A stretch of DNA of 5,051 nucleotides from Litorivicinus sp. (GTDB taxonomy: Bacteria; Pseudomonadota; Gammaproteobacteria; Pseudomonadales; Litorivicinaceae), in contig JAGYIK010000082.1 of NCBI GenBank assembly GCA_018402605.1, positions 1 through 5,051 on the forward strand, read 5' to 3'. Shown here piece by piece: positions 1-4,800 of this stretch (the first letter of the stretch is position 1; each line of letters starts with the position of its first letter). Below the pieces are notes generated by a model. The model saw only the letters and a list, made by a program, of their open reading frames with translations, ran no database searches and was not told the origin of the DNA. The position numbers were made by a program, and so were the translations under genes.

Positions 1-750
1 GAGTTTCTGCCCATCTCAAGCTCGGCGCACTTGATCCTGCCGTCAGCACTCTTTGGATTTGCAGATCAGGGTCTTGCTTTTGATGTGGCTGTGCATGTTG
101 GTTCTCTTGGTGCCGTATGTTTGAGCCTCAGAGTCGAGTGTGAGCGGATTGCGCGCGGTATGTTGATTGGGGCGGGGTCGCGTTATCCGCGCCACGCCAA
201 GCTCGGCTGGATGCTCGCGGTGGCAACTGTGCCAGCTGTTGTGGTTGGTTTGCTCGCAAAAGGTTGGATCGAGGGCTATTTGCGCGCAGACTGGGTTATT
301 GCGACCACCACCTTGGTGTTTGGATTATTGCTGTGGTGGGCGCACTACCAAAAGGGACGTAAAGGCTTCTCCAGTATTGGGTTTCGGCAGGCGCTGCTAC
401 TCGGGTTCGCGCAAGCCTTGGCATTGATCCCAGGCACATCGCGCTCCGGGATTACGCTCACTGCTGGTCTCTGGCTCGGACTGTCTCGACGCATCGCAGC
501 CAAGTTCTCATTTCTCATGTCCATTCCCATAATTCTTGGCGCAGGTCTTGTGAAAACCAAGGATTTGCTCGAGAGCACGGAACCTGTTGCTTGGGATGCT
601 GTACTACTCGGTATTGCTGTGAGCTTTGTCGCAGCCTATGCATGCATCCGATTGTTTTTGGCTTGGATCACTCGCGTGGGTCTGTTGCCCTTCGTGTGGT
701 ACCGATTGGCTCTGGCTGCTGTCTTGTTTGCCGTCATCTTCTGGCCCTGA
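1..750 (+). CDS. uppP: Undecaprenyl-diphosphatase UppP/BacA, 5'-truncated by window edge
   Basis: Integral membrane phosphatase that converts undecaprenyl diphosphate to undecaprenyl phosphate, recycling the lipid carrier used for peptidoglycan and other envelope polymers. The frame is open from base 1 and gives 249 residues ending at TGA 748-750. The first visible residues, EFLPISSSAH, are the family's first signature (E. coli EFLPVSSTGH, from Glu21), so only about 20 N-terminal residues, including the earlier conserved Glu, are missing. The second signature, PGTSRSGIT, is at fragment residues 144-152, with Arg148 matching the catalytic Arg of E. coli (R174). Several hydrophobic spans fit a multi-pass protein, for example around 71-84, 97-113, 171-183 and 201-220. 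The TTG at base 31 is inside the first signature and is not a real start. It is co-oriented with the regulator gene 72 bases downstream, but no T-rich terminator separates them. Assignment is firm; the full start lies outside the window. Confidence 0.95.
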   Translation, partial: EFLPISSSAHLILPSALFGFADQGLAFDVAVHVGSLGAVCLSLRVECERIARGMLIGAGSRYPRHAKLGWMLAVATVPAVVVGLLAKGWIEGYLRADWVIATTTLVFGLLLWWAHYQKGRKGFSSIGFRQALLLGFAQALALIPGTSRSGITLTAGLWLGLSRRIAAKFSFLMSIPIILGAGLVKTKDLLESTEPVAWDAVLLGIAVSFVAAYACIRLFLAWITRVGLLPFVWYRLALAAVLFAVIFWP

Positions 751-757
751 ACCAGGG
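745..757 (+). other. Short hairpin over the uppP stop codon
   Basis: CCCTG and CAGGG form a perfect 5-bp stem with an AAC loop, and the structure contains the uppP stop codon. No T-tract follows, so it is not a convincing intrinsic terminator. It may protect the mRNA 3' end or be a chance palindrome. Confidence 0.3.
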
Positions 758-794
758 TACGATAGGACCTCCTACTGTGTGAGATCTGGCTAAC

Positions 795-816
795 CTCTCT
801 GGATTGAGAGAAGGAG
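795..816 (+). promoter_or_regulatory. GGA-loop hairpin beside the Shine-Dalgarno of the regulator gene
   Basis: AAGGAG (811-816) is a near-ideal ribosome binding site six bases before the ATG at 823, and it decides that start. Directly before it, CTCTC (795-799) and GAGAG (806-810) form a 5-bp stem whose six-base loop TGGATT exposes GGA. CsrA/RsmA characteristically binds GGA in a hairpin loop and often a second GGA in the Shine-Dalgarno, which is also present here (813-815). A third GGA is at 765-767, at the foot of a possible TAGG/CCTA stem (763-774). The hairpin and ribosome binding site are seen directly; the CsrA role is inferred. No convincing sigma-70 promoter is visible in 751-822: TACGAT at 758-763 could be a -10 but has no matching -35. 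Confidence 0.45.
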
Positions 817-822
817 TCAGAG

Positions 823-1473
823 ATGTCAATTCCCCTAGCCGTTGTGTCACCACAGACACTGTTGTTGGAGTCCTGCCGCCAGGCCGTGGCAGAAACCGAT
901 TTCCAAGTGCGTTTGCTGCCGTTTCAAGGTCAGTTTGCCGATGCAGATTTAATTGAGTCACGTCCACGGGTGGTGATTCTCGACTCGGGATGCGAGGGTG
1001 GCACGCCCTTGGTCTGGATTGATCGACTGCGCCTCGCTTTGCCGGATACCCGTGTTTTGATTTATTTGCGTCAGGTTCGGGCAGCGGAATGCCAGACGCT
1101 ATTGTCAGTCGGCGCCAAAGGCTTGGCTGATCAACGTGTGTCAGGGACCGAGCTATTGGCCGGAATTCGTCGCATGCTGCGTGGTGATGTCTACCTGTCG
1201 CCACGGATTGCGCAATCCATCGCCCTGTGTCGGTTTGGTCGAAAAAATCCGTTTCAGAGTTTGTCTCCCCGGGAGCTCACGGTTTGTGATTTGGTTGTCG
1301 AAGGTGCACGGGCCCCTGAAATCGCAAAAAGTCTGTCGGTATCCGCGAAAACGGTGAATACCTATCGCTATCGTATTTTTGAGAAGCTCGGGATCACATC
1401 GGACGTGCAATTAACACATCTGGCATACCGACACGGTCTGAAGGGGTTAGAATCGATGGATGGCCGAATTTGA
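823..1473 (+). CDS. GacA/UvrY-family LuxR-type response regulator with degenerate receiver domain
   Basis: Cytoplasmic transcription regulator of 216 residues, the usual GacA/UvrY length. The N-terminal receiver domain (about 1-120) aligns with GacA almost without gaps from residue 54 onward. The acceptor Asp54 remains in VVILD, but the acidic pair that binds Mg2+ is Ser9-Pro10, the switch Thr position is Leu82 and the conserved Lys position is Gln104. The C-terminal LuxR helix-turn-helix (about 143-206) is very well kept: LSPRE at 147-151 and KTVNTYRYRIFEKLGI at 176-191 are close to GacA. In the family, GacA/UvrY is phosphorylated by the GacS/BarA kinase and activates CsrA/RsmA-titrating sRNAs. 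Here phosphorylation by the normal route is doubtful, so the protein may be constitutive or controlled otherwise. The last 14 bases overlap uvrC, as expected for the uvrY/gacA-uvrC operon. Family placement is sure; orthology and function of the receiver are less sure, so no symbol is given. Confidence 0.9.
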   Translation: MSIPLAVVSPQTLLLESCRQAVAETDFQVRLLPFQGQFADADLIESRPRVVILDSGCEGGTPLVWIDRLRLALPDTRVLIYLRQVRAAECQTLLSVGAKGLADQRVSGTELLAGIRRMLRGDVYLSPRIAQSIALCRFGRKNPFQSLSPRELTVCDLVVEGARAPEIAKSLSVSAKTVNTYRYRIFEKLGITSDVQLTHLAYRHGLKGLESMDGRI

Positions 1474-3277
1474 TGCACAGCGCTTTTTAAAAAATCTCAC
1501 CGCCCGCCCCGGTGTCTATCGCATGCTCGACGCCGACGGGCGGATTCTCTATGTCGGTAAGGCAAAGAACCTCAAATCACGGGTGTCGAGTTATTTTCGT
1601 GGGGCGGGTTTGGCGAGTAAGACGCTTGCGATGGTTACCAAGATCGCCAACGTCGAAATCACCGTCACTCGGAGCGAAATTGAGGCACTTCTTCTCGAAC
1701 AAAATCTGATTAAAGATCAGCGCCCGCCGTACAACATCTTGTTGCGTGACGACAAATCATATCCCTATATCTATATGAATACAGAGCACGGCTATCCGGG
1801 TCTCTACTATCGACGGGGAAGCCGGCAAAGCCGAGGCAAAACATTTGGCCCGTTTCCGTCGTCTCATGCGGTGAAATCGACGCTCAATCTGATTCAGAAA
1901 ACCTTCCAAATTCGTCAGTGTGAAGAGAGCGTGTTTCAAAATCGCAGTCGTCCGTGTCTGCAGTATCAAATAGAGCGGTGTAGCGCGCCTTGTGTGGGCT
2001 ATATCTCCGAGGCGGATTATGCCGAGGATCTGGAGCATACCCGCCTCTTTCTCGAAGGGCGCAGTCATGAGCTGGTCAGGACCCTCGAGGCAAAAATGGA
2101 TGAGGCATCGCAGGCGCTTGAGTTTGAGAAAGCGGCCCGTCACCGAGATACTATTTCTCGGATTCGCCATATTCAGTCAGAGCAAGCCATGGAAAGCGAC
2201 CTTCAAGATCTGGATGCGATCGCTGTGACGGAAGCTTCAGGTGGTCTCTGTGTGGCGATCTTGAGTGTGCGGGGTGGGCGCGTTCTTGGGGTGAATAGCC
2301 AGTTTCCAGAGATTGGTCTGGCAGAGACACCGTCGGACATCTTGGAAGCCTTCATCCCCCAATACTATCTTGCATCGGCGCGTGCTGTTCCGGCTGAGTT
2401 GATTTTGTCGCATCCGATCTCCGATCAGGTCTTGGTTGCTGACGCCTTGGGTCAGGCTGCAGGCCATAAGATTCGCGTGGCTCATGCCGTGCGGGGGATT
2501 CGACAGCAGTTTTTGGATTTAGCCAAAACCAACGCGGATCAAGCGCTGGGTCTTAAGCTGGCAACGCGTGATGGCCAGGTCAAACGAATCAAAGATCTGT
2601 CCGAGCGTTTTGACCTCGAGCAACCGGAGCGGATCGAGTGCTTTGACATCAGTCACACCAGCGGCGAAGCGACTGTAGCAAGCTGTGTGGTGTTCGATGC
2701 GGCGGGTCCACTGAAAAGTGATTATCGCATCTTCAATATTACGGATGTGCAGGCGGGGGATGACTATGGCGCCATGCGCCAAGCACTTCGACGACGCTAT
2801 AGACGCGTGAAGTCAGGGGAAGTGACGTTGCCGGATGTCTTAATTATCGATGGTGGCAAGGGGCAACTGGCAGAGGCACAAGACATTCTCAATGAGCTCG
2901 GCGTGCATGGGGTTTTTTTGCTCGGGATCTCCAAAGGTCCGACCCGCAAAGCGGGGTTTGAACTGTTGCATCGGGCGGACAACGGAGCGGAGCTCGTCTT
3001 GCCACCGACCGCGCCGGCGCTTCATTTGATCCAGCATATCCGGGATGAGGCGCATCGGTTTGCCATTACAAAGCACCGGCAGGCACGAGGTAAGGTGCGA
3101 TCAGAGAGTCCACTCGAGGGCATTGTGGGTATTGGGCCGAAAAGGCGACAAGCACTGCTGCGCCATTTTGGTGGTCTGAGGGAGCTCGCACTGGCCAGTG
3201 TTGCGGATATCGCAAAGGTGCAGGGAATGAGTCAACAATCGGCTGAATTGGTGTACTCTGCCCTGCATGCAGAGTGA
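1460..3277 (+). CDS. uvrC: UvrABC excinuclease subunit C
   Basis: Dual-incision nuclease of nucleotide excision repair; it joins the UvrB-DNA lesion complex and cuts on both sides of the damage. Length is 605 residues (E. coli about 610). Domains in order: GIY-YIG nuclease at about 16-94 (GVY 18-20, YVG 31-33, probable metal-binding Glu80 in LLLEQN); a cysteine cluster at Cys154, Cys166, Cys174 and Cys178, matching the E. coli residues reported to hold an iron-sulfur cluster; UVR motif for UvrB contact at about 203-238; RNase H-like nuclease with Asp396 (ECFDISH), Asp435 (GDDYGAM), Asp463 (IIDGGKGQ) and His533 (DEAHRF); and tandem helix-hairpin-helix at about 553-602. All catalytic residues are present, so it should be active. 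The ATG at 1460 is inside the end of the regulator gene. A possible Shine-Dalgarno, AAGGGG at 1441-1446, is rather distant (13 bases), which suggests translational coupling to the regulator. Confidence 0.98.
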   Translation: MAEFDAQRFLKNLTARPGVYRMLDADGRILYVGKAKNLKSRVSSYFRGAGLASKTLAMVTKIANVEITVTRSEIEALLLEQNLIKDQRPPYNILLRDDKSYPYIYMNTEHGYPGLYYRRGSRQSRGKTFGPFPSSHAVKSTLNLIQKTFQIRQCEESVFQNRSRPCLQYQIERCSAPCVGYISEADYAEDLEHTRLFLEGRSHELVRTLEAKMDEASQALEFEKAARHRDTISRIRHIQSEQAMESDLQDLDAIAVTEASGGLCVAILSVRGGRVLGVNSQFPEIGLAETPSDILEAFIPQYYLASARAVPAELILSHPISDQVLVADALGQAAGHKIRVAHAVRGIRQQFLDLAKTNADQALGLKLATRDGQVKRIKDLSERFDLEQPERIECFDISHTSGEATVASCVVFDAAGPLKSDYRIFNITDVQAGDDYGAMRQALRRRYRRVKSGEVTLPDVLIIDGGKGQLAEAQDILNELGVHGVFLLGISKGPTRKAGFELLHRADNGAELVLPPTAPALHLIQHIRDEAHRFAITKHRQARGKVRSESPLEGIVGIGPKRRQALLRHFGGLRELALASVADIAKVQGMSQQSAELVYSALHAE

Positions 3278-3286
3278 GTGATCTAA

Positions 3287-3841
3287 TTGAAACTACCAAA
3301 TATTTTGACATTGTTGCGAGTGGCTCTCATCCCAATTTTGGTGGTTGTGTGGTTTCTGCCGCTCAGTTATGCGGGACAGACGACGGCCGCTATTTTTTTA
3401 TTGGCGGCGCTGACCGATTGGTTTGACGGTTGGTTGGCGCGACGCTGGCAACAGGAGTCGGCATTTGGCGCCTTCCTTGATCCAGTCGCTGACAAATTGA
3501 TGGTCGCAGCCGCGCTGGTCCTTTTGGTGGATGCCTTCAATTCCGTCTTGGTCACCTTGGCAGCCATGGTCATTATTGGTCGGGAAATTGTTGTCTCTTC
3601 GCTCCGTGAATGGATGGCTGAAATTGGCCAGCGCGGCCAGGTGGCTGTCTCGTGGCTTGGTAAGTTGAAGACGTCGGCACAGATGGTTGCCATTCTTCTC
3701 TGTTTGGCATTGCCTGTGAAAATCGATCTTATGCACCCTGGTTTGTGGGCGTTGGGCTTGGCTGCGGCTTTGACGCTTTGGTCAATGTGGAGTTACCTCC
3801 GCGCTGCATGGCCGCATTTACAAGCGCCGAGCAGTGAGTGA
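3287..3841 (+). CDS. pgsA: CDP-diacylglycerol--glycerol-3-phosphate 3-phosphatidyltransferase
   Basis: Inner-membrane enzyme that joins CDP-diacylglycerol and sn-glycerol 3-phosphate to give phosphatidylglycerophosphate, the committed step to phosphatidylglycerol and cardiolipin. The 184-residue product has the complete CDP-alcohol phosphotransferase motif D-x2-DG-x2-AR-x8-G-x3-D-x3-D: Asp44, Asp47-Gly48, Ala51-Arg52, Gly61, Asp65, Asp69. REIVVSSLREWMAE at 99-112 and VSWLGKLKTSAQMVA at 121-135 also match E. coli PgsA closely. Hydrophobic spans lie at about 8-25, 33-43, 71-98, 131-144 and 151-167. The start is TTG: an in-frame TAA (3284-3286) sits immediately before it, and the resulting N-terminus MKLPNILTLLRV fits the family. 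Only a weak purine-rich GAGTGAG (3272-3278) precedes it, overlapping the uvrC stop codon, so ribosomes finishing uvrC probably reinitiate here. It is the third gene of the regulator-uvrC-pgsA operon. Confidence 0.96.
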   Translation: MKLPNILTLLRVALIPILVVVWFLPLSYAGQTTAAIFLLAALTDWFDGWLARRWQQESAFGAFLDPVADKLMVAAALVLLVDAFNSVLVTLAAMVIIGREIVVSSLREWMAEIGQRGQVAVSWLGKLKTSAQMVAILLCLALPVKIDLMHPGLWALGLAAALTLWSMWSYLRAAWPHLQAPSSE

Positions 3842-3865
3842 ACGATAGGCGCGTCGGCAAGTAGC

Positions 3866-3904
3866 TGGTATAACGTCTTTTCGTTGTTCATATAGAGAGC
3901 CAGG
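3866..3904 (+). promoter_or_regulatory. Extended -10 promoter and ribosome binding site for the lipoprotein gene
   Basis: TGGTATAAC (3866-3874) is an extended -10 element, TG-n-TATAAC, five of six for the hexamer. A -35 is poor (TAGGCG at 3846-3851, 17-bp spacer), which extended -10 promoters tolerate. Initiation near 3881 would leave a leader of about 24 bases. The ribosome binding site is weak: GAGAG at 3895-3899, five bases before the ATG. Promoter inferred from sequence only. Confidence 0.45.
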
Positions 3905-4342
3905 ATGCGATCTATTTATCCAGTGATTATGGTGTCCGTCATGCTTGGCGGATGCTCAAGCGTGAGTCATCAGACTGCGCGAGATCTGTCTTCTGCCGAG
4001 GTCGCCAATGCCGGGGAGCCCTGTGCTCGGGCGGTGAAGACTGCAGACGTACAAAACGAGATCAAGTGGGGGCGCATCGTTGCCACACCCATTTTAACGG
4101 TCGCCTCGGTGGGACTTCTCCCTGCGCTCATTGGCGCAAATGCCGCACTCGATTATTCGGACCGAAAAAATGCCTCATCGATGCGAGAGGCCTGTGGTTT
4201 TGCGCCGATTGATCATCAATCAATTCTCGCTGATGTCGCAACCAATGCGGGAATTAGCGTGGGGTTGGGTGCGGTTGACCTCGGCCTCGGCTCTGATGTT
4301 TCGTCAATTCAGGATGCCTTTTCGTCAAGCGGATCGAACTGA
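3905..4342 (+). CDS. Small unrecognised lipoprotein
   Basis: Product of 145 residues that I do not recognise. The N-terminus is a lipoprotein signal: hydrophobic residues 4-14 and then the lipobox Leu14-Gly15-Gly16-Cys17, so signal peptidase II should cut before Cys17. Ser18-Ser19 follow instead of an inner-membrane retention Asp, which by the enterobacterial rule points to the outer membrane. The mature part has a polar stretch (18-55), a hydrophobic Gly/Ala-rich segment at about 57-82 (long enough to enter a membrane), a charged stretch and a second glycine-rich segment (115-130). Two further cysteines, Cys40 and Cys97, could form a disulfide across the hydrophobic segment. An in-frame TAG at 3893-3895 excludes an upstream start. 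It lies 63 bases after pgsA with its own likely promoter and is not part of the E. coli version of this locus. A real gene is likely; function is unknown. Confidence 0.8.
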   Translation: MRSIYPVIMVSVMLGGCSSVSHQTARDLSSAEVANAGEPCARAVKTADVQNEIKWGRIVATPILTVASVGLLPALIGANAALDYSDRKNASSMREACGFAPIDHQSILADVATNAGISVGLGAVDLGLGSDVSSIQDAFSSSGSN

Positions 4343-4347
4343 GCAGG

Positions 4348-4383
4348 TGCTAAGCGGCATTGAACCGGCTATAATCTGCGCCC
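4348..4383 (+). promoter_or_regulatory. Promoter of tRNA-Leu with GC-rich discriminator
   Basis: A perfect TATAAT is at 4370-4375. The best -35 with a 16-bp spacer is GTGCTA (4348-4353), three of six matches. Bases 4376-4383, CTGCGCCC, form a GC-rich discriminator, a hallmark of stable-RNA promoters under stringent (ppGpp/DksA) control. Initiation near 4382 would leave a short 5' leader of about 22 bases for RNase processing. The promoter starts only a few bases after the lipoprotein stop codon. Confidence 0.7.
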
Positions 4384-4404
4384 TGAATCTGTCTCATCTC
4401 ATAC

Positions 4405-4491
4405 GCCGGTGTGATGGAATTGGTAGACATACCGGACTTAAAATCCGGAGAGGGAAACCTCGTGCCGGTTCGAGTCCGGCCACCGGCACCA
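4405..4491 (+). tRNA. leuZ: tRNA-Leu(UAA)
   Basis: All parts of a class II tRNA are visible. The acceptor GCCGGTG (4405-4411) pairs with CACCGGC (4481-4487), followed by discriminator A and an encoded CCA (4489-4491). The anticodon stem CCGGA/TCCGG (4432-4436/4444-4448) encloses the loop CTTAAAA, giving anticodon TAA at 4439-4441, which reads UUA and wobble UUG. The long variable arm GAGG-GAAA-CCTC (4450-4461) is typical of tRNA-Leu. The T arm is GCCGG-TTCGAGT-CCGGC (4464-4480). The tRNA with this anticodon in the same place downstream of pgsA is leuZ in E. coli; the symbol is given by synteny. Confidence 0.97.
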
Positions 4492-4511
4492 GATTGGTCT
4501 TTTAGTCGAAT

Positions 4512-4540
4512 AAAAAAAACCGCTGCATGGCGCAGCGGTT
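4512..4540 (-). terminator. Intrinsic terminator for minus-strand transcription
   Basis: A perfect 9-bp stem, AACCGCTGC (4518-4526) with GCAGCGGTT (4532-4540), closes a five-base loop. Eight A residues (4512-4519) flank its left side, so on the minus strand the hairpin runs into a U-tract. The plus-strand side continues GGTGTC, with no T run, so it should not work well for the tRNA transcript. It must end either a small RNA encoded just to the right or a long 3' UTR of the gene ending at 4801. Confidence 0.85.
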
Positions 4541-4690
4541 GGTGTCACTTAAGGCCTCATGCCTCGAATCCCCATCCTTGGAGCACACTGATGTTCCTAA
4601 TCCCCCACAGATCAATCGATCAGCGTCAGCACACCTGAAAGCCCTTTAGGCTCTTCTACGCTACGGAGTTTTTTCCGTTGAAGGAAGGCT
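4512..4690 (-). ncRNA. Candidate structured small RNA with GGA-loop hairpins (possible CsrA/RsmA-binding type)
   Basis: Read on the minus strand, about 180 bases ending at the intrinsic terminator contain no ORF but several hairpins. In order: ACGGA/TCCGT (4678-4674 with 4667-4663), with GGA in the stem; AGAGCC/GGCTTT (4654-4649 with 4643-4638); an 8-bp stem (4626-4619 with 4592-4585) whose loop carries GGGGGA and AGGA; CTCC/GGGG (4583-4580 with 4573-4570) with loop AAGGAT; and GGTGT/ACACC (4635-4631 with 4545-4541), which would close the last two into one domain right before the terminator. Five GGA motifs occur in about 110 bases, several placed in loops, as in RsmY/RsmZ/CsrB-type sRNAs. 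The 5' end is uncertain: TAATTT (4706-4701) could be a -10 element but lacks a good -35. No known RNA family was recognised. It could instead be a 3' UTR. Confidence 0.4.
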
Positions 4691-4800
4691 TTTTTCAAAT
4701 AAATTATTGAAAAACAATGAATTTATGTGTGATTTACACCATTTGGTAAGTCAATAACAGAGGATCCTGATGAAAATCGGAAAGACTCGTTACTGCGTTC
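4541..4800. other. Non-coding intergenic region between convergent transcription units
   Basis: No protein-coding frame of note on either strand. The left part (4541-4680) holds the hairpins of the candidate small RNA. The right part (4690-4760) is clearly more AT-rich and contains the palindrome at 4699-4726 and a partial inverted repeat, TTTACACC-ATTT-GGTAAG (4733-4750), which could be regulator binding sites upstream of a minus-strand RNA. Nothing was recognised in 4760-4800. No copy of the tRNA 3' end, integrase or insertion-sequence end is visible. Confidence 0.6.
4699..4726. repeat. AT-rich imperfect palindrome
   Basis: ATAAATTATTG (4699-4709) pairs with CAAT-G-AATTTAT (4715-4726) around an AAAAA centre, giving 11 bp with one extra G. 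It is too AU-rich, and lacks a downstream U-tract, to be a standard terminator. The minus strand across 4712-4700 (TTTCAATAATTTA) has one mismatch to the IHF consensus WATCAANNNNTTR. A protein-binding or DNA-bending site upstream of the candidate small RNA is possible but not shown. Confidence 0.35.

Noticed and set aside
31..750. TTG at 31 as the start of uppP
   Set aside because: The conserved EFLPISSSAH signature is upstream of it in the same open frame, so the gene begins outside the window.
745..757. Rho-independent terminator of uppP
   Set aside because: The stem is only 5 bp and no T-tract follows on either side.
734..1204. Long minus-strand open frame opposite uppP end and the regulator gene
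   Set aside because: It lies antisense to a well-supported coding region, its protein is Arg/Pro/His-rich with no recognisable domain, and it has no ribosome binding site.
4131..4505. Plus-strand open frame running through the tRNA promoter and tRNA-Leu
   Set aside because: It overlaps the lipoprotein gene in another frame and reads through the whole tRNA; an accidental frame.
4411..4638. Plus-strand open frame starting inside the tRNA
   Set aside because: It begins in the tRNA D-arm region and crosses the terminator hairpin; its composition is not protein-like.
4541..4700. 6S RNA, tmRNA, 4.5S RNA or RNase P RNA
   Set aside because: Short similarities such as GGGGATTCGA were considered, but the defining conserved blocks of these RNAs are absent and the arrangement does not match.
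4733..4751. Canonical GacA box (TGTAAG-N6-CTTACA)
   Set aside because: The half-sites occur in inverted order and with different spacing; kept only as a generic inverted repeat.
4405..4800. Integration site (attL/attR) at the tRNA-Leu 3' end
   Set aside because: No second copy of the tRNA 3' end, no integrase and no mobile-element gene are visible in the window.
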